DNA of 64,000 nucleotides from Rhodanobacter humi (GTDB lineage: Bacteria > Pseudomonadota > Gammaproteobacteria > Xanthomonadales > Rhodanobacteraceae). Made by a program: the position numbers and the translations under genes. The stretch is from NCBI RefSeq assembly GCF_041107455.1, contig NZ_JBGBPY010000001.1, forward strand, positions 620,001 to 684,000, given 5' to 3'. Under the pieces are notes generated by a model. That model was not told the origin of the DNA. It did not search any database and was given only the letters and a program-made list of their open reading frames with translations. Below are positions 17,386-25,902 of the stretch, piece by piece (within the stretch, counting starts at the first letter, position 1; each line of letters opens with the position of its first letter).

Positions 17386-18329
17386 GCCATCGCCTCCTCG
17401 GTGACGGCCAGCGCATCCTTGCCCTGCACGTGGCGCACGCTGCGGATGCCGAGATAGCTGCGCAGCCGGTCGGGCGTCACGCTCTTCAGCGGCCCCGGCA
17501 CCGGTCCCGCGCCGGGCGCGGGCTGCGGGTAGGCGGTGGAGCGCGCGGTGTGGAACGTGATGTTGCCTTCCACCTTCTGCTGGATCTGGTGGATGTGGCC
17601 GTTCAGCACGCTGACCGAGCCGAAGCGGCGCAGGTAGCCCATCGCCTCCGCGCTGTCGTCGGTGCCCCAGCCCCACTGGGGGTACAGCGACCACATCGGC
17701 ATGTGCGCGAACACCAGCACCGGCGTCTCGGCGGACAGCGGCGCGAGATCCTGCTTCAGCCAGGCGAGCTGCTCGGCGCCCAGGTAGCCGAGTCCGCCGG
17801 CCTTGAGGTTCAGCACGTTGATCAGGCCCACGAAGTGCACGCCACGGTGGTCGAAGCTGTACCAGCCGCCGTCGTGCTGGCGTTCGCCGAAACGGCGGAA
17901 GAATTCCGCGCCGTTGTCGCCGATCACGTCGTGTTCGCCCGGCACGTAGAGCACCTTGCCCTTGCCGGCGCGCGACTCCTGCATCAACCCCTGCACGGTG
18001 GCGAATTGGTCCGGCCGCGACAGGTGGGTGAGGTCGCCGGTGTGCAATACAAAATCCGGGCGCACCGGCAGCGCGTCGACCTGGGCCAGCGCCGCGCGGA
18101 ACGTGGCCGCCGGGTCCGGGTTCGGCGCGAGGTGGAAGCCGATGTGCGAATCGCTGACCTGGGCGAAGCTGAAGGTGGTGTCCCTCGCCTCGGCGCCCGC
18201 GGCGGCGCCCAGGGTGCGGGCATGCAGCACGCCGCCCTTCATCATCAAGAGGGTGCCGGTGCCGGCCCAGGCCATGCACTTCATGAATTCGCGGCGGCCC
18301 ATCGTGCGCTTGTCGTGTTCGTCTTGCAT
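17382..18329 (-). CDS. Tat-exported calcineurin-like metallophosphoesterase
   Basis: About 315 aa from ATG 18329, with GGAG 8 nt upstream; a GTG at 18338 is possible. The N terminus has a twin-arginine signal (GRREFMKCMAWAGTGTLLM). The metallophosphoesterase motifs follow in order: VSDSHIGFH, HTGDLTH, GEHDVIGD, FAHMPMW and GHIHQI, which together bind two metals. The protein is expected in the periplasm, folded before export. The substrate is unknown. It heads a two-gene operon with a cupredoxin, divergent from an ECF sigma factor. Confidence 0.9.
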   Translation of the reverse strand: MQDEHDKRTMGRREFMKCMAWAGTGTLLMMKGGVLHARTLGAAAGAEARDTTFSFAQVSDSHIGFHLAPNPDPAATFRAALAQVDALPVRPDFVLHTGDLTHLSRPDQFATVQGLMQESRAGKGKVLYVPGEHDVIGDNGAEFFRRFGERQHDGGWYSFDHRGVHFVGLINVLNLKAGGLGYLGAEQLAWLKQDLAPLSAETPVLVFAHMPMWSLYPQWGWGTDDSAEAMGYLRRFGSVSVLNGHIHQIQQKVEGNITFHTARSTAYPQPAPGAGPVPGPLKSVTPDRLRSYLGIRSVRHVQGKDALAVTEEAMA

Positions 18330-18374
18330 GGTTTCCACTCCACGGCGCCTGGGATGTGCGCCCTTCGTGATCCA

Positions 18375-18401
18375 TTACCGGGCGGTCCAATGGCCTATTC
18401 C
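18375..18401 (-). promoter_or_regulatory. ECF-type promoter for phosphoesterase-cupredoxin operon
   Basis: On the minus strand GGAATA (18401-18396) is followed by exactly 15 nt and CGGTAA (18380-18375). It lies 46 nt upstream of the start codon. The identical two blocks and spacing occur divergently in front of the sigma gene. A GGAAT-type -35 is usual for ECF sigma factors. Function is inferred. Confidence 0.75.
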
Positions 18402-18416
18402 GGTTTTTTCGCGTCG

Positions 18417-18443
18417 GGAATAAAGTCGTTGCCCGCGCGGTAA
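18417..18443 (+). promoter_or_regulatory. ECF-type autoregulatory promoter of the sigma operon
   Basis: GGAATA (18417-18422), 15 nt, CGGTAA (18438-18443), the same as the divergent promoter. The -10 block ends only 7 nt before the ATG at 18451 and no Shine-Dalgarno is visible, so the transcript may be leaderless. Confidence 0.75.
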
Positions 18444-18450
18444 CCCCCTT

Positions 18451-19023
18451 ATGCCCAGCGAAGCGCCAGCCGCCTCCCCGCCTCCGCCGCCCGCCATCGG
18501 CGCGCGCTTCGAAGCCGTGGTATTGCCGTGGCTGGACGCGGCGTGGAACCTCGCGCGCTGGCTGGCCCGCGACGATGCCGACGCACAGGACGTGGTGCAG
18601 GAGGCGATGCTGCGCGCGCTGCGCTACTTCGACAGCTTCCACGGCGGCGATGCGCGGGTGTGGCTGCTGGCGATCGTGCGCAACACCTTCTTCACGCTGC
18701 GCAGCAAGACCCTGCCCGAGCACCTTACCGAGCCGCTGGACGAGGACACCCATCCGCTGGTCGACGAACAGGCCACGCCGGAGGCGCTGACCCTGCTCGC
18801 GGTGGACGTGGGCTCGCTGCGCGCCGCGCTGGAGCGTCTGCCGCCGCCGTGGCGCGAGGCGATCGTGCTGCGCGAGCTGGAGGAATGTTCCTACAAGGAG
18901 ATCGCCGCGATCACCGGCCAGAAGATCGGCACCGTGATGTCGCGGCTCGCCCGCGCCCGCGAGCGGCTGAAACTCGAACTGACCCACCGATCCGGGGAGG
19001 CGCGCCGCCATGATCTGCGCTGA
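18451..19023 (+). CDS. ECF RNA polymerase sigma factor
   Basis: 190 aa. Region 2 (WNLARWLARDDADAQDVVQEAMLRALRY) and region 4 (LPPPWREAIVLRELEECSYKEIAAITGQKIGTVMSRLARARERL) are both clear, with a Pro-rich N-terminal lead. It starts 7 nt after a putative autoregulatory -10 element. The next gene, a membrane anti-sigma factor, overlaps it by 14 nt, and a periplasmic peroxiredoxin follows. The regulon probably includes the divergent phosphoesterase-cupredoxin operon. The inducing signal is unknown; oxidative or metal stress in the periplasm is a reasonable guess. Confidence 0.93.
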   Translation: MPSEAPAASPPPPPAIGARFEAVVLPWLDAAWNLARWLARDDADAQDVVQEAMLRALRYFDSFHGGDARVWLLAIVRNTFFTLRSKTLPEHLTEPLDEDTHPLVDEQATPEALTLLAVDVGSLRAALERLPPPWREAIVLRELEECSYKEIAAITGQKIGTVMSRLARARERLKLELTHRSGEARRHDLR

Positions 19024-19792
19024 CGCCCGACTGCTGTTGCACGCCTATATCGACGACGAACTCGACGTCGCGCAGAGTGCCGCGATGGCCAGCCATGTCC
19101 GCGACTGCACCGCCTGCGCTACCCGCGTGCGCGAACACGAACGGCTGCGGCACGTGCTGGCGCAGCCGGAGCTGTACCGGCACGCGCCGGCCGCGCTGCG
19201 CGAGCACTGGACGCCGCGACACGAATCCGTGCCGCCGGCGACCATCCCGCGCCCGCGCCGCGCACCGATCGCCTGGGCCGCAGCGGCCGGTTTCGCCGGC
19301 GCGCTGCTGCTGGCTACGCCGCTGTACTACGCCACGCAACCGCTCAACGCGGCCGGCGACGCGCTGGTCGACGATGCGGTGTCCAGCCATCTGCGCGCGC
19401 TGCAGCCGCAACACCTGATGGACGTGGTGTCGACCGATCAGCACACGGTGAAGCCGTGGTTCGACGGCAAGCTGGATTTCTCGCCGCGAGTGGTGGACCT
19501 GGCCGGCGCGGGCTTCCCGCTGGTGGGTGGCCGGCTGGACGCGCTGGAAGGCCGCAGCGTCGCGGCGCTGGTATACCGCCGCCAGCGGCATATCATCAGC
19601 GTGTACGAATGGCCCGCCACCACGGCGGATGCCAACGCCGCCCAGCGCGAATCGCGGCAGCATGGCTACACCGTGCTGCGCTGGATCGACGACGGCATGC
19701 ACTACGTGGCAGTCTCCGATGTCGATCCCGCCGCGCTGCGCACATTCGTGCAGGATCTGCGCCGGGGCAGCGGCAGCAGCGATGCACGTTGA
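19010..19792 (+). CDS. Membrane anti-sigma factor with ZAS-type zinc-finger domain
   Basis: 260 aa. The N-terminal cytoplasmic domain has the anti-sigma zinc-finger pattern (LLLHAYIDDELD, then H..DCTACATR), one membrane segment at about 85-105 (APIAWAAAAGFAGALLLATPLYY), and a periplasmic C-terminal domain. It overlaps the sigma gene by 14 nt, as is usual for sigma/anti-sigma pairs, and should hold the sigma factor at the membrane until a periplasmic signal arrives. Confidence 0.9.
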   Translation: MICADARLLLHAYIDDELDVAQSAAMASHVRDCTACATRVREHERLRHVLAQPELYRHAPAALREHWTPRHESVPPATIPRPRRAPIAWAAAAGFAGALLLATPLYYATQPLNAAGDALVDDAVSSHLRALQPQHLMDVVSTDQHTVKPWFDGKLDFSPRVVDLAGAGFPLVGGRLDALEGRSVAALVYRRQRHIISVYEWPATTADANAAQRESRQHGYTVLRWIDDGMHYVAVSDVDPAALRTFVQDLRRGSGSSDAR

Positions 19793-19824
19793 CTGACCCC
19801 ATCCCCACCGAAAGGACGACCGCA

Positions 19825-20439
19825 ATGAAAAATCGATACATGAATCTCATGACAGCAGGCGCACTCGCGGCGTCGGTGTTGCTGGCCGTGCCGGCATTCG
19901 CCGCGCTGAACCAGGGCGCCAAGGCGCCGGACTTCACCGCCGAGGCCAGCCTGGCCGGCAAGGATTTCAGCTTCTCGCTGCAGGACGCGCTGAAGAAAGG
20001 GCCGGTAGTGGTGTACTTCTACCCGGCGGCCTACACCGGCGGCTGCGACATCGAGGCGCACACCTTCGCCACGCAAAAGGCCAGCTTCGACAAGGCGGGC
20101 GCCACCATCATCGGCGTCTCGGCCGACAGCCTGAAGCGGCTCAACACATTCTCGTCCGATCCGAACTACTGCGCCGGCAAGTTCCCGGTCGCCTCCGACG
20201 CCGACGGCAGGATCGCCGCGTCCTACGGCCTCAAGCTGCAGCCGGCGGAACCCGGCATGACCGATGTGCGCGGCCAGGTCATCGACCATGGCTTCATCCC
20301 GCGCACCACCTTCGTGATCGGGCGCGACGGCAAGATCGTCGCGGCGTTTTCCTCGGAAGCCGACCACCTGCACCCGCAGGACCACGTCACGAAATCGCTG
20401 GCCATCGTGCAGCACCTGCAGGCGGGCGCCGCGCCCTGA
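19825..20439 (+). CDS. Periplasmic peroxiredoxin (AhpC/TSA, BCP-like)
   Basis: 204 aa from ATG 19825 with AAAGGA upstream. A signal peptide (about 1-27, cleaved near AFAALNQ) precedes the thioredoxin-fold peroxidase domain. The peroxidatic Cys is Cys74 in PAAYTGGCDIEAHTF; Cys116 may be the resolving residue. Most peroxiredoxins are cytoplasmic, so export is notable. It follows the sigma/anti-sigma pair after 32 nt with no separate promoter visible, and is likely part of the same stress operon, removing peroxides in the periplasm. Confidence 0.92.
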   Translation: MKNRYMNLMTAGALAASVLLAVPAFAALNQGAKAPDFTAEASLAGKDFSFSLQDALKKGPVVVYFYPAAYTGGCDIEAHTFATQKASFDKAGATIIGVSADSLKRLNTFSSDPNYCAGKFPVASDADGRIAASYGLKLQPAEPGMTDVRGQVIDHGFIPRTTFVIGRDGKIVAAFSSEADHLHPQDHVTKSLAIVQHLQAGAAP

Positions 20440-20454
20440 TCGTGGCGCTGCCGA

Positions 20455-20622
20455 CTAGGAGCTTGGGCGGTAGAAACATTCGAGGCGAGAAGCCTGCCGT
20501 GCGAGGGCAGGTTTTCGACGATTCGCCGCCCCATAGTGGTTCTATGGGGCAAGAAGCGACGGAAAGATGCACCGCACGGCGGGCTTTGCAGCCCGGATGA
20601 TTTCTGCCGCCCAGGCTCCTAG
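20455..20622. mobile_element. 168-bp MITE-like element with CTAG target duplication
   Basis: Inverted ends 20459-20476 and 20601-20618 (starting GAGC[T/C]TGGGCGG) match at 16 of 18 positions. Both are flanked by CTAG (20455-20458 and 20619-20622), the YTAR-type duplication made by IS5-like transposases. Inside lie three hairpins, including a GCCCCATAG/CTATGGGGC stem. There is no transposase gene. The right CTAG supplies the TAG stop codon of the YkgJ-type gene on the minus strand. Family assignment to IS5 is inference. Confidence 0.72.
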
Positions 20623-20987
20623 GCCGCGCCCGCTCCGTCGACGCCGATCCAGTCCTCCGGCGTCAGCGGCGCCAGGTCATGGGCGATGCGCCCCTTGTCG
20701 CACTGCAGGCTGTGCCGGCCGAACTCCCAGGACGGCTCCACCTCGCGGCATACCGAGGGCTTGATCGGGTGGATGCTGCAGTGCGCGGCCTTGCCGATCT
20801 CGCCGACCAGCGCCACGCAGCGCATGGGCTGCGAGTGCGTGCCGCGCATCACCACGCGGTGTGGGTCGAGCTTCTCGGTAAGTCCCGCGGGCACCGTGCC
20901 GCCCAGGAAAGGCTCGGTTTCGGACCAGTGGAAGGCGATGCGGAAATGGGCGCAGCAAGCGCCGCAACTCAGGCAGGGATGGCTCAT
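20619..20987 (-). CDS. YkgJ-family cysteine-cluster protein
   Basis: 122 aa starting at MSHPCLSCGACC. The N-terminal CxxCxxCC cluster with later Cys residues (MRCVALVGEIG, HCSIHPIKPSVCR) is the zinc/iron-chelating CxxCxxCC domain of YkgJ/UPF0153 proteins. Its function is not established, but it probably binds a metal or Fe-S centre. The reading frame upstream of this ATG is open to 21071 but lacks conserved features. The stop codon is the end of the neighbouring MITE-like element. Confidence 0.88.
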   Translation of the reverse strand: MSHPCLSCGACCAHFRIAFHWSETEPFLGGTVPAGLTEKLDPHRVVMRGTHSQPMRCVALVGEIGKAAHCSIHPIKPSVCREVEPSWEFGRHSLQCDKGRIAHDLAPLTPEDWIGVDGAGAA

Positions 20988-21101
20988 GCAGGCCGGCGAA
21001 AGCGCACCCCGAGGCGCGCGGCCGACAAATTCTAGGGCTGCTCGGGAGGCGGCGGAAGATGCCTCCGCCACCTCGTTTTCCTGTCGTTGATCCGCAAAAT
21101 C

Positions 21102-21989
21102 CTACGGCTCGCCCGCGAACGTGTTGCAGCTGTTGATGTCGCCGCTGGCCATGCCGGTCTTGAACCACTTCACGCGCTGCGCCGAGGTGCCGTGGGTGAA
21201 GGTGTCGGGCACCACGCTGCCCCGGGTTTCCCTCTGCAAGGTGTCGTCGCCCACCGCACTGGCCGCGTTGAGCGCGGACTCCACGTCGCCGGGCTTCAGC
21301 CAGGCCAGGCGCTGCTGCGTGCGGTTCGCCCACACGCCGGCGAAGCAATCGGCCTGCAATTCCTGCCGCACGGACAGGCCGTCGGCCCCGTCCATCGGAT
21401 AGCCCTGCTGCTGGAGTTGCCGCACCTTGTCGAAGACGCCGAGCAGGTTCTGCACGTGATGGCCGACTTCGTGTGCGATCACGTAGGCGCGCGCGAAATC
21501 GCCGGAGGCGTGGAATCGATCCTGCAGCTCCTGGAAGAAGCCAAGATCGAGGTAGACCTTGCGGTCGCCCGGGCAATAGAACGGCCCCACCGCGGTGGAG
21601 GCGGCGCCGCACGCGGTCGCCACCTGGCCCTGGAACAGGTGCAGCTTGGGATCCACGTAGGTTTGGCCGGCCGTAGCGAAATAGTCGCCCCAGGTTTTCT
21701 CGGTCGACCCCATGATGTGGCAGGCGAAGGAGATCTGTTCGCTGGCGGGATTCTGGCAACTGACGGCCTGCGCCGGCTGCGTCTGTCCGCTGGTCTGCTG
21801 CGCAACGCCGCCGTCACCGCCCAGGAAAGGCGTGATGAGGTCGCGCTTGAAGATCAGGCTCAGCACCACGAGGACCAGGATGCCGCCCAGGCCGAGGTGG
21901 ACTCCGCCCGGCCGAAAACCGCCGCCGCCGCCACCACCGTCGCTGCCTTCCTCGACGTTGTCGCTGTTCTCGCCCTTCTGCCAGTCCAT
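21102..21989 (-). CDS. ypfJ: YpfJ-type neutral zinc metallopeptidase
   Basis: 295 aa (E. coli YpfJ is 287). The N terminus has a Gly-rich run (GSDGGGGGGGFRPGG), then one membrane anchor (LGLGGILVLVVLSLIF), then the catalytic domain with AYVIAHEVGHHVQNLLG (HExxH). The family-typical starts MDWQ and ADCFAGVWA are present. It is a membrane-anchored protease of unknown substrate facing the periplasm. It is transcribed with or just before YkgJ (114-nt gap). Confidence 0.92.
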   Translation of the reverse strand: MDWQKGENSDNVEEGSDGGGGGGGFRPGGVHLGLGGILVLVVLSLIFKRDLITPFLGGDGGVAQQTSGQTQPAQAVSCQNPASEQISFACHIMGSTEKTWGDYFATAGQTYVDPKLHLFQGQVATACGAASTAVGPFYCPGDRKVYLDLGFFQELQDRFHASGDFARAYVIAHEVGHHVQNLLGVFDKVRQLQQQGYPMDGADGLSVRQELQADCFAGVWANRTQQRLAWLKPGDVESALNAASAVGDDTLQRETRGSVVPDTFTHGTSAQRVKWFKTGMASGDINSCNTFAGEP

Positions 21990-22080
21990 GTCCGCGCTCC
22001 CGTGCCGGTGCCCGTGGCGACGATAGCGCCTCGCCCGTCGCCGCCGCTACAGTGGCGACTCCCTCCGGACGAGATGCGCC

Positions 22081-22476
22081 ATGCTTCAGCAACTGCCTGC
22101 CCTGGTCACCCTGCTCACGGTGCTGCTGATGTTCGGCACCGCCACCGCGGTGGGGTTCGCGCGTGGGAAATACGGCATCAAGGCACCGGCCACCAGCGGC
22201 CATCCCGCGTTCGAGCGCGCGTTCCGGGTACAGATGAACACGCTGGAAGCCACGCTGATGTTCCTGCCGCTGCTGTGGCTGGCCGCGCATTACGGCCTGG
22301 GCAGTTGGGCCGGCCTCGCCGGGCTGGTGTGGGTGGCAGGGCGCGTGTGGTACGCCGCGGCCTACCTCAAGGAAGCCAGCAAGCGCGAAGGCGGCTTCGT
22401 GCTGGGCTCGCTGGCCTTGCTCGCGGTGCTGGTGCTGGCCGCGTTCGGCACAGGCCGCGCGCTGCTGATGGGTTAA
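22081..22476 (+). CDS. MAPEG-family membrane protein
   Basis: 131 aa with four hydrophobic segments. The central [21 protein letters not shown] matches the MAPEG signature (R..Q.N..E). MAPEG proteins include membrane glutathione transferases and peroxidases. The bacterial members are mostly uncharacterised. Its TAA stop is shared with the converging yoaE-like gene, whose own stop lies on the opposite strand of the same TTAA (22473-22476). Confidence 0.88.
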   Translation: MLQQLPALVTLLTVLLMFGTATAVGFARGKYGIKAPATSGHPAFERAFRVQMNTLEATLMFLPLLWLAAHYGLGSWAGLAGLVWVAGRVWYAAAYLKEASKREGGFVLGSLALLAVLVLAAFGTGRALLMG

Positions 22477-24029
22477 CCCGCGGCGGGTACGACCCGCAGC
22501 CGTTCAATGCGCGCGCCATCCATCGCCACCACCTCGAACTGCAGGCCCTCGCTGGTGAAGCGGTCGCCCGCCACGGGCAACCGCCCCAGCTGCTGCAGCA
22601 CGTAGCCGGCCAGGCTGGCGAAGCCGTCGTCGCTGCTCAGGCGGTGGCCCAGCAGGTGTTCCACCCGGCGCAGGTCGAGGCTGGCATCCAGCAGCCAGGC
22701 GCCGTCGCTCTCCTGCACCGCAGCGGGGTCGCCGCTGTGCTCGTCGGGGAATTCGCCGGCGATCACCTCCAGCACGTCGGCCGGGGTGACCAGGCCCAGC
22801 ACGCTGCCGTACTCGTCCACCACCAGCGCCACCTGCAGCGGCGAGCGGCGGAACTCCTCGATCAGGCGCAGCACGCTCAGCGATTCCAGCACGCTCATCG
22901 GCTTGCGCACGACGGCGTCGGTGTCGATGCGGCCGTGTTCGAGCAGGCTGGCCAGCAGGTCGCGCGAAGTGGCCACGCCGATCAGCTGGTCGAGGTCGTC
23001 GCCAGCCACCGGTAACCAGTGGTGGCTGGAGGCGGTGACTTCGGCGCGCAATTTTTCCGCGTCCTCGCGCGGGTCGATCCAGCTGATCTCCGGGCGCGGG
23101 GTCATGATCGAGCGCACCGGCCGGTGCGCGAGGTCCAGCACGCCCTGCACCATCACCAGTTCGTCCTTGCCGAACATCGCAGCGCCGCTCTCGGCGGCTG
23201 CGTCGGCGGCCATGGGCGCGTCCTCCTCGTCCTCGCCGCCGGCGCCGAGCAGGCGCAGCACCGCCTGCGCGGTGCGGTCGCGCAGCGTACGCGAACTGCT
23301 GAACAGGCTGCGCCGGCGATTGCGGCGCATGGTCTGGTTGAACGCCTCGATCATGATCGAGAAGCCGATCGCGGCGTACAGGTAGCCCTTCGGGATGTGG
23401 AAACCGAAACCCTCGGCGACCAGGCTGAAGCCGATCATCAGCAGGAACGACAGGCACAGGATCACCACCGTGGGTCGCGCGTTGACGAAGGCGGTGAGCG
23501 GCTTGCTGGCGCTGATCATCAGGATCATCGCGATCACCACCGCGATCATCATGATCGCGAGGTGGTCGACCATGCCCACCGCGGTGATCACCGAATCCAG
23601 CGAGAACACCAGGTCGAGCACCACGATCTGCGCCACCACCAGCCAGAAGCGGGCCCGGGCCCGGGCGGACTCGTCGTGCTCGTCGCCGGCCTCCAGCCGC
23701 TCGTGCAGCTCCAGCGTCGCCTTGAACAGCAGGAAGGCGCCGCCCAGCAGCAGGATGATGTCGCGCCACGACAGCGCGAAGCCGTGCCAGTTGAGGATCG
23801 GCGCGGTCAGCCGCACCAGCCAGGACATCGCCGCCAGCAGCAGCAGGCGCATCACCAAGGCGAGGCCGAGGCCCATCAGGCGGGCGCGGTCGCGCTGTTG
23901 CGTGGGCAGCTTGTCGGCGAGGATCGCGACGAAGACGAGGTTGTCGATGCCGAGCACGATCTCCAGCACCACCAGGGTGAGGAGACCGGCCCAGGCGGAG
24001 GGGTCGGCGAGCCAGTCGAATGCGAACAT
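22473..24029 (-). CDS. yoaE: TerC/CBS/CorC-domain inner-membrane protein (YoaE-like)
   Basis: 518 aa from ATG 24029, the same length as E. coli YoaE, whose start aligns here ([18 protein letters not shown]). A TerC-like integral membrane domain (about 1-240) with [13 protein letters not shown]-type acidic residues is followed by two CBS domains ([13 protein letters not shown] onwards) and a CorC/HlyC C-terminal domain. It is probably an ion, likely metal, transporter or exporter. An in-frame ATG at 24053 sits directly on an AGGAGG with no spacing and is less likely. Confidence 0.9.
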   Translation of the reverse strand: MFAFDWLADPSAWAGLLTLVVLEIVLGIDNLVFVAILADKLPTQQRDRARLMGLGLALVMRLLLLAAMSWLVRLTAPILNWHGFALSWRDIILLLGGAFLLFKATLELHERLEAGDEHDESARARARFWLVVAQIVVLDLVFSLDSVITAVGMVDHLAIMMIAVVIAMILMISASKPLTAFVNARPTVVILCLSFLLMIGFSLVAEGFGFHIPKGYLYAAIGFSIMIEAFNQTMRRNRRRSLFSSSRTLRDRTAQAVLRLLGAGGEDEEDAPMAADAAAESGAAMFGKDELVMVQGVLDLAHRPVRSIMTPRPEISWIDPREDAEKLRAEVTASSHHWLPVAGDDLDQLIGVATSRDLLASLLEHGRIDTDAVVRKPMSVLESLSVLRLIEEFRRSPLQVALVVDEYGSVLGLVTPADVLEVIAGEFPDEHSGDPAAVQESDGAWLLDASLDLRRVEHLLGHRLSSDDGFASLAGYVLQQLGRLPVAGDRFTSEGLQFEVVAMDGARIERLRVVPAAG

Positions 24030-24111
24030 GGGTTGGGCGCGCGGCGCCGTCATCCTCCTGGGAGCGGCCGATCACTATAGCAAGCGGCGCGGCGCAGCCG
24101 GCGCGACGCGC

Positions 24112-24888
24112 TCAGGCCAGTTCGACCGGCACCGCCGCGCTGACCACCCACAGCCGGTACGGCACGACCATCGGCTCGTTCGCGTGGCGCTCGGCCAGCA
24201 TCGCCATCAGCTCCACGTCCAGCCGCTGCACGCGCGCCTCGTCGCTCAGCGCCGCCACGGCGGGGCAGGCCCGCACGCGCTTGCGCCAGGCCACGTGGCT
24301 GCAGGGCACTTCGATATCCAGCGACCAGGTGCGCAGGTCGCCGAAGCCGGCCTCGGCCACCTCCTTCAGCCACAGCGGATGCAGGCCGCTGCCGCTGTGC
24401 GCTGTCCAGCCGGGGTTGCAGGCCAGGATCAGCCGTTCGCTGTCCTGCACCACGTTGCCGGCCAGCGGCAACCATTCGTATTGCACGATCAGCAGGCGTC
24501 CGCCCGGGCGCAGCCAGCCGCGCGCCAACGCGAGCGTGCGTGGCCGCTCGCAGGCCTGCCAGCACTGCCCGGCGGTGACCGCATCGAACGAGGCGGCCGG
24601 GAAATCCGCGTTCTCCACCCGCGCCCGCCACTGCGTCACCGTCACCCCGGCGAGCCGGTCGAGTTCGGCGGCATGGGCCAGCAGGGGGGCGGAATGGTCG
24701 ATGCCGGTGAGCGCACAGCCGCGCAACGCCAGGCCGCGTGCGAGGTTGCTGCCGCCGCAGTGCAGGTCCAGCACGGCGCCGCCCGACGGCAGGCTGCCGT
24801 CGGCGAGCAAGCGCTCGAACAGGACCTCGGGAAACTCGGTGACCGGTCGCAGACGCTCGACCGCGCTGCGCACGAAATCCTCACCCAC
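24112..24888 (-). CDS. Class I SAM-dependent methyltransferase
   Basis: About 258 aa. The SAM-binding motif I (GGAVLDLHCGGSNLARGLA), the acidic motif II (LTGIDHS) and a DAVTAGQCWQA post-II segment are clear. This is the Methyltransf_11/25 type, cytoplasmic. The start is uncertain: GTG 24888 follows an AGGGAGGG Shine-Dalgarno by a few nt, while a TTG at 24909 would precede it. No modification target can be predicted from neighbours. Confidence 0.85.
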   Translation of the reverse strand: MGEDFVRSAVERLRPVTEFPEVLFERLLADGSLPSGGAVLDLHCGGSNLARGLALRGCALTGIDHSAPLLAHAAELDRLAGVTVTQWRARVENADFPAASFDAVTAGQCWQACERPRTLALARGWLRPGGRLLIVQYEWLPLAGNVVQDSERLILACNPGWTAHSGSGLHPLWLKEVAEAGFGDLRTWSLDIEVPCSHVAWRKRVRACPAVAALSDEARVQRLDVELMAMLAERHANEPMVVPYRLWVVSAAVPVELA

Positions 24889-25088
24889 TGTCCCTCCCTT
24901 GCAGCGCAAGCCGCCTGATTGTCAGCCGGACAGTCTCCAGCCCAATGCAGGCCAGAGCGTAGCACCGACCCGACCGTGCCGGATGGCGTATTGCGCCGGC
25001 TCGCGCGCAGCGGCCAAGATGCGGCATCGGGGTGCGGCGCCGCGCGTCCCGGCGATTTCGTCCATCAGGCGCATGGGTTCCACGTCCG

Positions 25089-25901
25089 ATGGATGCACCG
25101 CGCCACAGCCTGCCACCTGCCCTGCCGCCGACCTTTGCCGCCCCCACCTTGCCCGGGCTGCCCGGCATCGGCGGTGCGCTGGGCCTGATCGCGCTGTACT
25201 TCGCCATGCAGGTGGTGACGGGCTTCGTGACGGCGCTGCTGCTGGGCTTCGGCTACCGCCTGCTGCACGGCGCCACGCCCGTCGACCTGCGCGCGCTGGT
25301 CACTCGCCCGGACATCAGCAGCGCGGTGGTGATCGTCACCTTGTGCGGCGCCGCGCTGGTCACGTTGTGGGCGGCGCGCGCGCGCTGGCCGCGTTTGTGG
25401 GCACAGGCACAGCCGCCCGGCTTCGGTTTCGCCACGCCCGCGGCGGCGTACTGCATTGCCGCGGTGGCGCTGGGGCTGGTGGTGCCGCTGGTCGGCGGCA
25501 AGCTCACTGAACTGCTGGCGCACGGCCACGCCGTGCCGCAGGACGTGAAGCAGCTGGGCGGCGGCGCCGGCACCGGCTTCCGCATCGCGCTCACCCTGGC
25601 GGTGGCCAGCATCGGCCCGCTGGTGGAGGAGCTGCTGTTCCGCGGCGTGCTGCTGTCCGCCCTGCTGCGCCGCCTGCGCACCGTCTGGGCGGTGCTGGCC
25701 AGCGCCGCGCTGTTCGCACTGGTGCACCTGCCCGACCTGCACTGGCTGTGGTACGCGCTGCCCAACCTCGCACTGCTCGGCGTGGTGCTGGCCTGGCTGC
25801 GGCTGCGCTCAGGCTCGTTGTGGCCTGCGGTGATCGCCCATGCCAGCAACAACCTGCTGGCGATGCTGGCGCTGTTCGCGTCGCTGGCCCATCCGGGGTG
25901 A
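25089..25901 (+). CDS. CPBP-family intramembrane glutamic endopeptidase (Abi/Rce1-like)
   Basis: 270 aa from ATG 25089 with about seven hydrophobic segments. The catalytic motifs are GPLVEELLFRGVLLSAL (EExxxR), LFALVHLPDLHWLW (the His motif) and VIAHASNNLLAML. Family members process prenylated proteins or bacteriocin-type peptides, or act in immunity. No such partner is adjacent here. It is followed within 2 nt by a MITE-like element. Confidence 0.9.
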   Translation: MDAPRHSLPPALPPTFAAPTLPGLPGIGGALGLIALYFAMQVVTGFVTALLLGFGYRLLHGATPVDLRALVTRPDISSAVVIVTLCGAALVTLWAARARWPRLWAQAQPPGFGFATPAAAYCIAAVALGLVVPLVGGKLTELLAHGHAVPQDVKQLGGGAGTGFRIALTLAVASIGPLVEELLFRGVLLSALLRRLRTVWAVLASAALFALVHLPDLHWLWYALPNLALLGVVLAWLRLRSGSLWPAVIAHASNNLLAMLALFASLAHPG

Positions 25902-25902
25902 C

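Noticed and set aside
18440-18461. GTAACC followed by CGAA in front of the 18.4-kb sigma gene
   Set aside because: The spacing is 13 nt, not 16, and it runs into the coding start; the GGAATA-N15-CGGTAA pattern explains this region better.
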